64,000 nt of DNA from an uncultured Odoribacter sp. (GCA_944321145.1 CALUKF010000001.1:85042-149041), one strand, 5' to 3'; shown: positions 37,192-47,318, counted from the stretch's first letter. Numbers and translations: made by a program. Notes: generated from the letters alone by a model not told the origin.

Positions 37192-37271
37192 ACTTTTGTA
37201 TTTATAATTAATAAACTGACTCTTGGGGAACCGGTTTGCTTAGTGGGGCTATGCAGCCGGTTCTCCTTTTT

Positions 37272-38450
37272 TCACTCTCGCGGGCAGACCGTTACCTGCC
37301 GCCCGTTTATCTTAAAATTTACTTTGGTCGTCATAGCTATCATCCGCAGCACTTCCGAAAAATCCGCATACCGCTCCAAGTCGCCCGTGAAGTGCAAGTC
37401 TTTCAGGCGCTCAGCCTCGAATGCCGTCTCCACATTGTACCACACCGCCAGTCGCGCCATAATGTCCTCCAACCGTTCATTCTCGAAAATCAGCATGCCC
37501 TTGTGCCATAAGCAATAGGAAGCCGCATTCACATTCCTGATTTCCGTATGCTCGTCCTTGGGATTAAACCGCGCCTGCTGTCCCGGTTGCAGCCGGTACT
37601 CCCTGCCGTTGCGTGCGACGCCCACGCTCCCCGTTGCCAGCGTAGTGTGCTGCACGGCGCCGGGATAGGCATTGACATTGAACGACGTGCCATATACCCG
37701 CACGTCCGCTCCGGCTGTACGGACAATAAACGGATGCGCCCGGTCTTTCGTCACCTCAAAATAGGCTTCGCCTTGCAATTCCACAGCCCGTTCCTTGCCG
37801 CTGAATGCCACCGGATAGCGCAGCCGCGTGTCTGAATTGAGCCATACCATCGTCCCGTCCGACAATTGCAGGCAAAATTCCCCTCCACGCGGAATCTCAA
37901 TCGTATTGTACTGCTCCGCCGCAATGGGGGATTCCGATTTATAACTTGCCATGCCCTTGCCCACATGGATATCCGCCCCCGACTTGTCCTGCACGACAGT
38001 GACGCTGTCCCGCCCTGTCAGATTGACGGTCTGCCCGTCTGCCAAAATAATCCGTGCCTGGGGACGCCCCGGTTCGATGGCTTCGTGCTGTGCTTGCGCC
38101 ACGGTCTGCACCGCCGGCACCTCCTTTTGCTTCAGCCACAGGATGCCCCCGGCGGCAAGCAATATAGCGACACCGGCAGCCGCCAGACTCCAATTCATCC
38201 TGCGCACAGGCGCTTGGCGCCGTGGCGTCCGGTCAGCAAACCAGTCGAAACGTTCAATCAGGCGTTCGATGTCCGCTTTCCGGGGTTCACTACATTCCTC
38301 GTTCCATGCCTTTTCGGCTTTTTCATAATACTTGCGGTGGGAATCGTCCTCAGCCAGCCATGCTTGGAAGATTTGCTCCTCTTCCTCGCTCGCCTCGCCT
38401 TTGATTTTCCGGGCGATGATTTCCCATTCTATCATTTGATTCTTGTCCAT
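37272..38450 (-). CDS. FecR-family anti-sigma factor
   Basis: The 392-residue protein has a cytoplasmic N-terminal region (WEIIARKIKGEASEEEEQIF), one transmembrane segment (LAAAGVAILLAAGGILWL) and a periplasmic FecR domain (IEIPRGGEFCLQLSDG, VYGTSFNVNAYPG) followed by DUF4974. It should hold the ECF sigma factor inactive until the SusC STN domain signals. It lies 103 bp from the sigma gene and 80 bp from susC and shares the GC-rich composition of the host. Confidence 0.94.
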   Translation of the reverse strand: MDKNQMIEWEIIARKIKGEASEEEEQIFQAWLAEDDSHRKYYEKAEKAWNEECSEPRKADIERLIERFDWFADRTPRRQAPVRRMNWSLAAAGVAILLAAGGILWLKQKEVPAVQTVAQAQHEAIEPGRPQARIILADGQTVNLTGRDSVTVVQDKSGADIHVGKGMASYKSESPIAAEQYNTIEIPRGGEFCLQLSDGTMVWLNSDTRLRYPVAFSGKERAVELQGEAYFEVTKDRAHPFIVRTAGADVRVYGTSFNVNAYPGAVQHTTLATGSVGVARNGREYRLQPGQQARFNPKDEHTEIRNVNAASYCLWHKGMLIFENERLEDIMARLAVWYNVETAFEAERLKDLHFTGDLERYADFSEVLRMIAMTTKVNFKINGRQVTVCPRE

Positions 38451-38553
38451 ACTTTTCTATTTTTACCCCAAGTACACACAACTTTGAAAATGGGGGACAA
38501 GAAAAGCCACTTTTTTTGAAAAAAAATGCACCCGCCCAACAAGTATCTGAATA

Positions 38554-39117
38554 TCAAATGCCGATAAGAATAAAAAGCAGATTCTCCCGCAGCGTTTTCA
38601 GCGTCCGTTTCAGGTGCGTCTTGACCGTCGATTCTGCAATCCCCATTTCCTCGGCGATGACGCTGATTTTTTTGCGGCGCACAATGTGTTCCAGCAGGAT
38701 GTGGTGCCCCTTCTCCGGAAGGGTTTTCAGCACTTCCCGGAGGCGTTTCTGGAGTTCCGGGTCAGTCTCCGGGTCTTCGAGATTGGAGAAAAGCATGGCT
38801 TCCACGATTTTATCGCGGTGGGAATCGCGGATTTTGAGATTGCGCAAATGGTTGATGCAGGCATTCTTCACAATGACTAAAAGGTAAGTGACAATATTGC
38901 GCGAAGGGTCGTATTGGTCAGTATTCACCCACAGCGACAGGAAAGCATCCTGCACAATATCTTGTGCATCCTGATAGTCATAGACATATCGCATGGCATA
39001 TTCCTGCAGGGAGTCGAAATAATGGCGGTACAGGAAATGGAACGCCTCCTTGTCTCCTTGCTTGATGCGCAAGCCTATGGCTTTCAATTCTTCCGGACTG
39101 GGCTGCGGTTTCTTCAT
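38554..39117 (-). CDS. ECF RNA polymerase sigma factor (Bacteroidetes family)
   Basis: The 187-residue sigma factor has region 2 (YRHYFDSLQEYAMRYVYDYQDAQDIVQDAF) split here only by length, and region 4 (ILLEHIVRRKKISVIAEE, GIAESTVKTHLKRTLK). It is the usual partner of FecR-type anti-sigmas in SusCD loci and probably drives the susC operon. Its promoter box is at 39141-39148. Confidence 0.93.
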   Translation of the reverse strand: MKKPQPSPEELKAIGLRIKQGDKEAFHFLYRHYFDSLQEYAMRYVYDYQDAQDIVQDAFLSLWVNTDQYDPSRNIVTYLLVIVKNACINHLRNLKIRDSHRDKIVEAMLFSNLEDPETDPELQKRLREVLKTLPEKGHHILLEHIVRRKKISVIAEEMGIAESTVKTHLKRTLKTLRENLLFILIGI

Positions 39118-39140
39118 CTCACATATTTATTATTAAGCCC

Positions 39141-39148
39141 CAAAGGTA
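39141..39148 (-). promoter_or_regulatory. -7 promoter box of the ECF sigma gene
   Basis: The minus strand reads TACCTTTG, 23 bp before the ATG. The remainder of the 39118-39593 gap is AT-rich, contains two CATTGCTTTAT direct repeats and the hairpin at 39532-39578, and shows no gene. Confidence 0.65.
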
Positions 39149-39531
39149 GATAAAACTCTTAAAAATGCGGCATGTTTTCCGGGATTTTTATTTTGCGGCA
39201 TATAATCCGCGTTCAATGCCTGCAGCCTTGACGACCGGCTTGCAGCCCTTTTTCGAGAGGCATCTCCCTTATTCCCCTTTCTATCTAATCAATTGCTTGT
39301 CAATATCCTATAGTATATAATTTAATTCCGATTATAATTCAAATCCAAATCATTTCCATTTTAAAATGGTAATGAAATGAATATAAAACGAAGATGAAAT
39401 GGAGTTGCTTGCTGTATGTTATTAATATGTAGTTAATTAGACATTGCTTTATCGTTGATATGAAAAGGATATGGAAGAATGACTGTATCTTATTGATACG
39501 CATTGCTTTATGTGTGTTTGTCATTGGGTAT

Positions 39532-39578
39532 ATAACAAAGAAGTGGCATGCCATCACGGCATGCCACTTCTTTGTTAT
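39532..39578. terminator. 21-bp perfect hairpin after fprA
   Basis: Bases 39532-39552 pair perfectly with 39558-39578 around the loop ATCAC, with the core GTGGCATGCC. It lies 15 bp past the fprA stop. The stem carries T-rich 3' arms in both directions, so it could stop transcription from either side. Confidence 0.75.
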
Positions 39579-39593
39579 GTTAAAACGGGCTGT

Positions 39594-40784
39594 TTATTCC
39601 CGCAATTTCTTAACCATGGCTTCGGCGATGGCTTTGCATTGCTCGATGTCCGAGGGTTTGATGGCGCCGGTGGCTTCGTCCGGTTCGGCGACGACTTCCC
39701 ACTTCATCTTTTCAGCGAATGCCTTGAAACGGGGCATGGCTCCGCCTCCCCAAGTCTTGTTGCCGAAATAAGCAAGGAGGTGGTTTTTTACACCCATGTT
39801 TTCCAATTCGCAAAGGAGGGTGTCCATCGTCGGGAAAATGCCGCCGTTGTAAGCGCAGCTGCCGAGGATAACCCCTTTGTAGCGGAAAATGTCGTTGATG
39901 ATGTAGGACGGGTGGGTCTTGGAGGTGTCGTGGATGCGGATTTTACGGATGCCTTGCTCTGCCAGGAAACGCCCGATGAGGTCTGCCATCTGCTCCGTGT
40001 GCCCGTACATGCTGCTGAAGGCAATGACAACGCCTTCGTCCGTCTCGTATTTGCTCCACTTGTCGTAACGGGCGATGATGTCGGCGATGTGGGTGCGCCA
40101 AATCGGTCCGTGGGTAGCGCAAATCATTTCGAGGGGCAGCCCGCCCAATTTCTTCAAGGCGGCTTGTGCAGGCATGCCATACTTGCCGACGATGTTGGAA
40201 TAGTAGCGGCTGATTTCTTCTTCCAGGTAATCCAGGTCTACCTGGTCGTCAAAGATACCGCCGTCCAATGTGCCAAACGAACCGAAGGCGTCGGCGCTGA
40301 AGAGCAGTTTGTCCTCCGGCACGTAGGTAACCATGGTTTCAGGCCAGTGGAGCATGGGCACCATGTAGAATGCCAGGGTGCGGCTGCCGATGTTCAGCGT
40401 GTCGCCTTCTTTCACTTCGAGGAGGCGGTGGTTGACGCCGTAATAGTTCTCCAGCATGGGGAAGGTTTTGGCGTTCCCGATGACCGTGAGGTCGGGGTAG
40501 CGGGCGAGGAGGCTCTTGATGGCTCCGGAGTGGTCGGGTTCCATGTGGTTGACAACGAGGTAATCCACAGGGCGTCCTGCGAGCACGGCTTCAAGGCTTT
40601 CGAGGTAGTCGTCCATGCGGCTGCGTTCCACCGTATCCAGCACCACGGTCTTTTCGTCAACAATAACGTATGAATTGTAGGCAACGCCTTTCGGCAGCGG
40701 CCAATAGTTTTCAAAGATATGTGTCCTTCTATCGTTGACTCCCAACCAATAGATGTTCTTTTTGATTTCAATTGCGGTATTCAT
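39594..40784 (-). CDS. FprA-family A-type flavoprotein (flavodiiron protein)
   Basis: The 396-residue protein has a beta-lactamase-like diiron domain with HMEPDHSG and a C-terminal flavodoxin domain (SSMYGHTEQMADLIG). Such enzymes reduce O2 or NO to protect anaerobes. I start it at 40784 (MNTAIEIKKNIYWLG); the open frame runs 20 codons further but without homology and through a hairpin. No -7 box is visible between it and the peptidase gene, so it may depend on read-through. Confidence 0.93.
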   Translation of the reverse strand: MNTAIEIKKNIYWLGVNDRRTHIFENYWPLPKGVAYNSYVIVDEKTVVLDTVERSRMDDYLESLEAVLAGRPVDYLVVNHMEPDHSGAIKSLLARYPDLTVIGNAKTFPMLENYYGVNHRLLEVKEGDTLNIGSRTLAFYMVPMLHWPETMVTYVPEDKLLFSADAFGSFGTLDGGIFDDQVDLDYLEEEISRYYSNIVGKYGMPAQAALKKLGGLPLEMICATHGPIWRTHIADIIARYDKWSKYETDEGVVIAFSSMYGHTEQMADLIGRFLAEQGIRKIRIHDTSKTHPSYIINDIFRYKGVILGSCAYNGGIFPTMDTLLCELENMGVKNHLLAYFGNKTWGGGAMPRFKAFAEKMKWEVVAEPDEATGAIKPSDIEQCKAIAEAMVKKLRE

Positions 40785-40802
40785 GTCTGTGTCTATTTTA
40801 CT

Positions 40803-40835
40803 AAAAAGTCGGAGCATTTGTTTTGGCTCCGACCT
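40803..40835 (-). terminator. Terminator or attenuator between the C1 peptidase and fprA
   Basis: On the minus strand GTCGGAGC pairs with GCTCCGAC (40808-40815 and 40826-40833) and is followed by a T5 run. It lies 13 bp after the peptidase stop and 19 bp before the fprA start. Confidence 0.8.
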
Positions 40836-40847
40836 TTTCACCATTAT

Positions 40848-42074
40848 TTATTTCTTTGCTTTTTTGCCTTTGGTTTTTTCGTAGGGGATGCCTAATTTGT
40901 CTTTCAGCTCGTCAGGCAGCGCGTCTTTGTGAATCATCACGGACGTAGTCTTGAACGCTACGAAAGGATAGGATGCGTAGAGGTAGCCGTCGTATTCGCC
41001 GTAGTCGCCCCAAGAGTTCTTCACGATGAAGTATTTGTTGCCGAGTTGGTCAACAGCTTTGCCGATAACGTGCATGCCATGGTCGTCGGTGGTCAATTGG
41101 CTGTCGAATTCCTGTTGGCGCAATTCCTGGGTGATGGTTTTTTCTTTGCCCGGTTTTTTGGTCAATTCAGCCTGGCGTTTGCTTGCCGGCATGCTTACCC
41201 ATTTAGCGATTTCAGCGTCGCTCATTTCTTCCATGTTTACGTCCGGAACGATGGCAATGCTGCCGCCACGGGAGAAGCCTACTTCAGAAACGTCTGAACC
41301 CCAGCTGAAGGTGTAGCCATTGTCAATGGCTTTGTCCAGGATGTCCATCAATTCTTCCAACGGGAGGTTGTAAGATTCTTCGCCAATCCAGTTATCGGGT
41401 ACTTCCAAAGCGAATTTGGTGTAGAACGGATGGTGCGTGAAGGAAGTCAGGCTCACATAGTCGTCCATGTTCAAGCCGCATGCTTCGGTGGCGAAAGTCT
41501 GCGGGGTGTATTCTTTGCCTTTCCAAGTGAAAGTTTCGGGTTTTTCTCCGAGGTAAGCGTCCAATACGGCGTCATATCCACGCAACCAGGCGGTAGAGAT
41601 TTTCTTGTTCGGGTTGCTGACGATGGCGTCTACATAGTTCTTCAGCACAGCGTCCAATTCGCCATGCACGTGCACGTCTTCGCCATAGTTCAAACCGGAA
41701 TAGATTTCCAGGGGCACAATGCCATGTTCTTTGATTGCCCAAGTAACGTCGGCTGAGGCTCCGCCCTGTCCGAAGTTCAGTTTGCCTTGCATGCGTACAT
41801 ATTTGACGCCTTTTTCATGGTAGGTGTTCCATACCACGTACAGCGGCGCGAGGCTCACGGAGTCTTTGCCGAGGCGCATCATTTCGGATTCGAGGAAAGA
41901 GATGGTAGACCATGACCAGCACGTACCGGCGCGGTCTTGTGATTTAACGCTTGTTGCAGGAAGACGTTTCAGTTCGGTGAATTTGAATCCCTCTTCTGTC
42001 TTGTTTTCCTGTGCTGAAGCTACGGTGGCGAAAGCCAGTAATGCTCCAACGGTTAAAGTTGCAAATTTGTTCAT
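40848..42074 (-). CDS. pepC: C1-family aminopeptidase C (PepC/bleomycin hydrolase-like), secreted
   Basis: The 408-residue papain-fold peptidase has Gln46 and catalytic Cys52 in KSQDRAGTCWSWS, the histidine in DDHGMHVIG and the asparagine in VKNSWGDYG. An N-terminal signal peptide (LLAFATVASAQ) places it in the periplasm, unlike cytosolic PepC of Gram-positive bacteria. It probably trims peptides. The C-terminus is Lys-rich. Its promoter is at 42129-42136. Confidence 0.92.
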   Translation of the reverse strand: MNKFATLTVGALLAFATVASAQENKTEEGFKFTELKRLPATSVKSQDRAGTCWSWSTISFLESEMMRLGKDSVSLAPLYVVWNTYHEKGVKYVRMQGKLNFGQGGASADVTWAIKEHGIVPLEIYSGLNYGEDVHVHGELDAVLKNYVDAIVSNPNKKISTAWLRGYDAVLDAYLGEKPETFTWKGKEYTPQTFATEACGLNMDDYVSLTSFTHHPFYTKFALEVPDNWIGEESYNLPLEELMDILDKAIDNGYTFSWGSDVSEVGFSRGGSIAIVPDVNMEEMSDAEIAKWVSMPASKRQAELTKKPGKEKTITQELRQQEFDSQLTTDDHGMHVIGKAVDQLGNKYFIVKNSWGDYGEYDGYLYASYPFVAFKTTSVMIHKDALPDELKDKLGIPYEKTKGKKAKK

Positions 42075-42128
42075 ACGCTATTTTGTTTTTATTTTAATGT
42101 TAGAAAAATCTACGTTTTAGACGGATGC

Positions 42129-42136
42129 CAAAGGTA
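42129..42136 (-). promoter_or_regulatory. -7 promoter box of the C1 peptidase gene
   Basis: The minus strand reads TACCTTTG, 54 bp before the ATG at 42074. Confidence 0.65.
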
Positions 42137-42195
42137 GGAAAATGCCCGCTCAAAATGGAGTTTTACTCTCTTTTTTATGCGGTTTTAAGAAAAGA

Positions 42196-43122
42196 TTAAC
42201 ACTCTTCCCGTTCCACTTTGCTCCAAAGGCTGATGTTGCCCATGAATTTGTATTTCCGGTTGCAAATCCAAATAAATACGAGGGCAGCGAGCAGGATAAC
42301 CACCGAGTCCATGATGGAAGCGGTGGGGGCGATTTCATAAAACAAGGCATGCGTCCGCAGGGTAGAGGAGCCGGACGTGACGCACAGGGCGCTCAGGATG
42401 TTGTTGGCAGCGTGTATGCCGAGCGCCAATTCCATGCCGTTGTCTTTGAGGGTCACGTATCCGAGCAGCAAGCCCATGAGGATGTATTGGGGCAGGGCAA
42501 TCCATGCTCCGAACTCTTGCACTTCGGGGTTGGCGCTGTGCATCAGCCCGAAGATGAAGCTGGTCAGCACCCATGCCACCCAGCGGTATTTGAACAGGAT
42601 GGTTGACCATTGCATCAGGTAGCCCCGGAATGCCAGTTCCTCGAATGAGGTCTGGAAAGGGAAGAGCACCAGCGATATCGCCATCAGCACAAAGAATTTC
42701 GACGGCTCAAATTGGAAAACCAAGCCTTCTGCATCTCCTGTCAGGAAGGGCACGAAGAAGGTGATGAGCAACAGGATTGCCCATACGCCGGCACCGAAGA
42801 ATATGCGCCCCCAGTCCAGGCGTTGCCTCCCGGTTACAATGTCCAGCATGCGCTTCTTGTGGGCATATTTCACGCAGAGGAGCAGGGCGAAAAAGCCGCA
42901 TGCGAAACTCAACAGGGTCAGTGCCAAGCCAAAATTGGTGGACATGAATTCCATCACTTTTGCGTTCAGGAGTTCCGGATTGTGCAAACCCGGATTCTGG
43001 CCGGAGACGTAGCCACTCAGGGGCAATGTGCCGATTTGTACAGCTGCGAAGATAACCAGCAGGGTGAAAACGTACCAATACCATTGGTTTCTGCCGGTGT
43101 ATGATTTTTTTAAAAAGTCCAT
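42196..43122 (-). CDS. CPBP-family intramembrane metalloprotease
   Basis: The 308-residue membrane protein has about eight hydrophobic segments and the CPBP/ABI motifs FEELAFRGYL (EExxxR), FGLMHSANPE and LGIHAANNI. Family members cleave or process membrane-bound substrates; the target here is unknown. It follows ftsK by 11 bp and is probably cotranscribed with it. Confidence 0.92.
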   Translation of the reverse strand: MDFLKKSYTGRNQWYWYVFTLLVIFAAVQIGTLPLSGYVSGQNPGLHNPELLNAKVMEFMSTNFGLALTLLSFACGFFALLLCVKYAHKKRMLDIVTGRQRLDWGRIFFGAGVWAILLLITFFVPFLTGDAEGLVFQFEPSKFFVLMAISLVLFPFQTSFEELAFRGYLMQWSTILFKYRWVAWVLTSFIFGLMHSANPEVQEFGAWIALPQYILMGLLLGYVTLKDNGMELALGIHAANNILSALCVTSGSSTLRTHALFYEIAPTASIMDSVVILLAALVFIWICNRKYKFMGNISLWSKVEREEC

Positions 43123-43133
43123 TGTTATCCGTT

Positions 43134-45629
43134 TTATTTCAACATTTTCTCTAAAGTATATTCGTCCGGCACGAGCACTTGCCGGGCTTTGCTGCCTTCA
43201 AAGGGACCTACGATGCCGGCAGCTTCGAGTTGGTCCATGATACGCCCGGCACGGTTGTAGCCGATGGAGAACCGCCGTTGGATGGCGGAGGTCGAGCCTT
43301 GCTGCATGCTGACAATCAGCCGGGCAGCTTCTTCGAAATATTCATCGCGTTGCCCCAGTCCGGCTTCCGAAATGGCAGTGCTGTTGTCTTTGTCCGGCAC
43401 ATATTCCGGCAGCATGAAGGCGGTGGGGTAAGCTTGCTGCTTGGCAATGTACTGCGTGATGGCGTCAATTTCCGGCGTATCCACGAAAGCGCATTGCACC
43501 CGCACCATTTCGCTGTTGACGGATATCAACATGTCGCCCCGCCCGATAAGCTGGTTGGCGCCGGGGGAGTCGAGAATGGTGCGCGAGTCTATCATAGACG
43601 CCACCTTGAAAGCAATCCGGGCAGGGAAATTGGCTTTGATGATACCCGTGATGACATTGGTAGAGGGGCGTTGCGTGGCGATAATCATGTGTATGCCCAC
43701 GGCACGTGCCAATTGGGCAATGCGGGCAATCGGGGTTTCGACTTCCTTGCCTGCCGTCATAATCAAGTCTGCAAATTCATCTACGACGACGACAATGTAA
43801 GGCAGATAGCGGTGCCCGTTGTTGGGATTCAGTTGCCGTTTGGTGAATTTCTCGTTGTATTCTTTGATGTTGCGCACTTGTGCGTTGCGCAGCAGGTCAT
43901 AGCGGTTGTCCATTTCGATGCACAGCGAGTTCAAAGTATTCACCACTTTGGTCGTATCCGTGATGATGGCTTCCCCTTCGTCCGGCAATTTCGCAAGGAA
44001 ATGCCGCTCAATAATGGAATAAATGCTTAACTCTACCTTCTTGGGGTCAACCATTACGAACTTCAGCTGCGACGGGTGTTTCTTGTACAGCAGGGAGGTG
44101 ATAATCGCATTCAATCCCACGGATTTACCTTGTCCTGTCGCACCCGCTACAAGGAGGTGGGGCATTTTCGTCAGGTCAAAGGTGTAAGTCTCGTTGGAAA
44201 TCGTGCGCCCCAAAGCCACCGGCAAGGCGTATTTCGACTCTTGGAATTTCTTGGAAGCGATGACGCTGCGCATGGGCACGATTTCCGGGTGGCGGTTTGG
44301 CACTTCGATGCCTATCGTGCCTGCGCCCGGAATCGGCGCAATGATGCGGATGCCCAGAGCGGCGAGGCTCAAAGCAATGTCGTCCTCCAAGTTCTTGATT
44401 TTCGATATCTTGATGCCCGGTGCGGGGATGATTTCATACAGCGTGACTGTGGGACCTATCGTGGCTTTAATCTTGACAATTTCGATTTTATAATTGCGGA
44501 GTGTCTCCACGATTTTATTCTTGTTGGCTTCCAGTTCCTCCTGCGTCACTTTGGGGCTTCCGGTGGAATGCTCTACCAAAAGGTCGAGGGGAGGGTAATG
44601 GTAGTTTTCCAAGTCGAGTGTCGGGTCATAGTCGCCCAGAGGTTCCAGGTTATGCTCCACAGTTTCCTCTTCTGCGCCGGCTTTGACGGTGAATTTCGGT
44701 TCTGCTGCCTCTTCTTCTTCCTCTTCTGAATCAACGGGTTGCAAGTCGTCCTCGTCCTCTTCCTCTTCGGCTCCTTCCTCTTCTGTCTCCTCCTGCTCCT
44801 CTTCTTCGGGCTGTCGTTCCTCGGTTTCTTCCAAGCCGTTAAATAAATCATCCGGTATGTCCTCTTCATCGGGCACGTCCTCTTCTTCAGCCATCTCCCC
44901 GTCTTCTTCCTGTCCGGCAGCGGCAGCCTGTGCAGCAGCCCGTTGAGCCATCAGGGCTGCCAGTTTCCGCTCTTTTCGTTGGCGTATCCGTTCCTTGATG
45001 TGATTCAGGCAACGGTAAAACGTGCGCTCGAAACCAAAGAAGAAGATGATGATGAACGTGAATATCAACAACAGCACGGTTCCGATGCGTCCCACCAGCG
45101 AATGCAGCCAAATGCTGACGAAATAACCGTGCCCTCCTCCCGGAAAGAGGTAGCCCGTTCCTGCGTCAAACCAATCGGCAATGGACTCTGTGATAAAGCC
45201 CAGCAACAGCGACAGCCAGAGAATGCACAGCATGCCGATGAACAGCCGCCGCCGGAAATGGCGCACGCGCACGCCTGCCACCCGGATGCTGCACAACGCC
45301 ACGAGGTAGCAGAATATGAATGACGGAATGCCAAACCAACGGTTGATGAGCAGGTTGGAAATCCACGCCCCGGCTTTTCCGGCAGGGTTCGAGGCGATAA
45401 TATCCGGATTGGCAATGATTTTCCGCATGGGCTTGTCTACCAAACTTTGGTCTATGCCCCCCGAAAAGAAGAATCCAATCATGGAGAACAGCAGGAAAAG
45501 GGAAAACAAGCCCAGCAACACGCTGAGGACAACGCGCGCACGTTGCCCCTTGAGTTGTTCGGCTATGGTGGCGAGCGTCGTCGCCCGGTTTTTGGGTATG
45601 GTCGTTTTGCGTTTGGTGTTTCTATTCAT
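43134..45629 (-). CDS. ftsK: DNA translocase FtsK/SpoIIIE
   Basis: The 831-residue protein has four or five N-terminal membrane segments, a long acidic linker (runs of Glu and Asp), the RecA-like motor with Walker A GATGQGKS at 496-503, VVVDEFADL, and the gamma DNA-reading domain RRFSIGYNRAGRIMDQLE. It pumps chromosomal DNA through the division septum. The start at 45629 (MNRNTKRKTT) is chosen because a -7 box lies at 45651-45658, inside the longer open frame. Confidence 0.96.
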   Translation of the reverse strand: MNRNTKRKTTIPKNRATTLATIAEQLKGQRARVVLSVLLGLFSLFLLFSMIGFFFSGGIDQSLVDKPMRKIIANPDIIASNPAGKAGAWISNLLINRWFGIPSFIFCYLVALCSIRVAGVRVRHFRRRLFIGMLCILWLSLLLGFITESIADWFDAGTGYLFPGGGHGYFVSIWLHSLVGRIGTVLLLIFTFIIIFFFGFERTFYRCLNHIKERIRQRKERKLAALMAQRAAAQAAAAGQEEDGEMAEEEDVPDEEDIPDDLFNGLEETEERQPEEEEQEETEEEGAEEEEDEDDLQPVDSEEEEEEAAEPKFTVKAGAEEETVEHNLEPLGDYDPTLDLENYHYPPLDLLVEHSTGSPKVTQEELEANKNKIVETLRNYKIEIVKIKATIGPTVTLYEIIPAPGIKISKIKNLEDDIALSLAALGIRIIAPIPGAGTIGIEVPNRHPEIVPMRSVIASKKFQESKYALPVALGRTISNETYTFDLTKMPHLLVAGATGQGKSVGLNAIITSLLYKKHPSQLKFVMVDPKKVELSIYSIIERHFLAKLPDEGEAIITDTTKVVNTLNSLCIEMDNRYDLLRNAQVRNIKEYNEKFTKRQLNPNNGHRYLPYIVVVVDEFADLIMTAGKEVETPIARIAQLARAVGIHMIIATQRPSTNVITGIIKANFPARIAFKVASMIDSRTILDSPGANQLIGRGDMLISVNSEMVRVQCAFVDTPEIDAITQYIAKQQAYPTAFMLPEYVPDKDNSTAISEAGLGQRDEYFEEAARLIVSMQQGSTSAIQRRFSIGYNRAGRIMDQLEAAGIVGPFEGSKARQVLVPDEYTLEKMLK

Positions 45630-45650
45630 CGGTGTGTTCTTTTCGACGTG

Positions 45651-45658
45651 CAAAAATA
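45651..45658 (-). promoter_or_regulatory. -7 promoter box of ftsK
   Basis: The minus strand reads TATTTTTG followed by C, 21 bp before the chosen ATG. Confidence 0.65.
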
Positions 45659-45671
45659 CTAAAAACAACCA

Positions 45672-47318
45672 TTACTTGTACAGGAAACGCCTAATGCTTC
45701 TCTTGGGGGTTTTCTCGAATTCCTCGGCATACAATTCATAACTGCCCAATTGGCTGTACGACGGCAATTGTTGGTTCACTTCTTTCAGGTTGTCCTTCAT
45801 GATTTCTGCCAATTGGTTTTCCTGCACCTGGTCGGCTTCCATCTGGTCGGTATCCGGATGGATGAGCGCAACCAATTTGCCCGCCCTGTCCACGACAATC
45901 GATTCGCCGATATAGGGCATATTGTTCAGCTTGTCTTCGATTTCTTCCGGATAAATGTTCTGTCCGTTGGCACTGAGAATCATGTTTTTGCAACGTCCTT
46001 TGATATAGACATACCCGTCTTTGTCGATGATGCCCATGTCGCCCGTATGCAGCCAACCCTCTGCGTCGAGTGCGGCAGCCGTGGCTTCCGGATTCTTGAA
46101 ATAGCCTGTCAGCACGCAATCGCCTTTGGCGAGGATTTCGCCCACAATGTGCTGCGGGTCTGGGGAATCGATGCGCAACGTCACCCGGTCGACCGCCTTG
46201 CCGCAACTGCCCGGCTTGAACGTTTTCCACCCGTCGTAGCTCAATAGTGGACCGCATTCCGTCATGCCGTACCCTACGGTGTAGGGGAAACGGATGGCGT
46301 GCAGGAAATGCTCCACCTCATGATTGAGGGCTGCCCCGCCGATAATCAGTTCCTTGAAGCGTCCGCCAAAAGCAGCGACCACTTGTTTCCGTATCTTTTC
46401 GCGAATCTTGTCGTTGATGACCGGAATGTTCATCAGCAACTTGATGTGGGGCTTCTCCAAGGAGGGGAATACCCTCTTCTTGATGATTTTCTCGATGACA
46501 AGCGGCACGGTGATAATCAGGTGGGGGCGCACCTCAGCAAAAGCGTCGGCAATGACTTTCGGCGAAGGAGTGCGCGACAGGAAGTGAATGTGCATCCCAT
46601 TGGCAAATTCGTAAATGAATTCAAACGCCAAGCCATACATGTGTGCCATGGGCAGCATGCTGACCACTTTTTCACCGGGCGTAATCCCGAACACGTTCAA
46701 TGCGAACTGCAAATTAGTCCACAGGCTGCGGTAGGGCAGCATCACGCCCTTCGACTGGCTCGTTGTCCCCGATGTGTAATTGATAACGGCGAGGTCATCC
46801 AGCCGGTCATATTCATAATGGACATCCTCCGGGCGGAACCGTTCCGGATATTTCTGCCCGAACAATTCATTCAGCCGTGCCCTTGCCTCTGTCAATTGTT
46901 CTTTCCGGGAGAAGCGGAGCGAATAATCCTCCACGCGCAGGACGCCGTCCAGTGCCGGCATGGCTTCCGGGTCTATGGCTTCCCACACGACATCTCCGGC
47001 AAACAGCAACCGTGCTTCCGAATGATTGACAATGTGGTGGATTGTTTCTGCCTTAAATTCATTCAGGATGGGGACGGCGACAGCCCCGTATGCCAACGTG
47101 GCGAGAAATGCCGTTCCCCAATTGCTCATATTCCGTCCGCAGAGGGCTATTTTGTCTCCTTTCTGAATGCCGCAATGGGCAAACAGCAAATGCAGTTTCT
47201 CGATTTTGCGGGCTACGTCCTTATACGAATAGGTGGCTCCTTTAAAATCAGTCAATGCCGCCCTGTTCCAGTTATTCTTGATACTCTCTTCAATATATCT
47301 TAAGAAACATTCTTCCAT
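45672..47318 (-). CDS. AMP-binding long-chain acyl-CoA/acyl-ACP ligase
   Basis: The 548-residue adenylate-forming enzyme has the signature YTSGTTSQSKGVML, the GYGMTECGPLLSY segment, and GWLHTGDMGIIDKDGYVYIKGR. It activates a carboxylic acid, most likely a fatty acid, with ATP. Its own promoter lies at 47341-47348 and ftsK follows after 42 bp. Confidence 0.9.
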   Translation of the reverse strand: MEECFLRYIEESIKNNWNRAALTDFKGATYSYKDVARKIEKLHLLFAHCGIQKGDKIALCGRNMSNWGTAFLATLAYGAVAVPILNEFKAETIHHIVNHSEARLLFAGDVVWEAIDPEAMPALDGVLRVEDYSLRFSRKEQLTEARARLNELFGQKYPERFRPEDVHYEYDRLDDLAVINYTSGTTSQSKGVMLPYRSLWTNLQFALNVFGITPGEKVVSMLPMAHMYGLAFEFIYEFANGMHIHFLSRTPSPKVIADAFAEVRPHLIITVPLVIEKIIKKRVFPSLEKPHIKLLMNIPVINDKIREKIRKQVVAAFGGRFKELIIGGAALNHEVEHFLHAIRFPYTVGYGMTECGPLLSYDGWKTFKPGSCGKAVDRVTLRIDSPDPQHIVGEILAKGDCVLTGYFKNPEATAAALDAEGWLHTGDMGIIDKDGYVYIKGRCKNMILSANGQNIYPEEIEDKLNNMPYIGESIVVDRAGKLVALIHPDTDQMEADQVQENQLAEIMKDNLKEVNQQLPSYSQLGSYELYAEEFEKTPKRSIRRFLYK

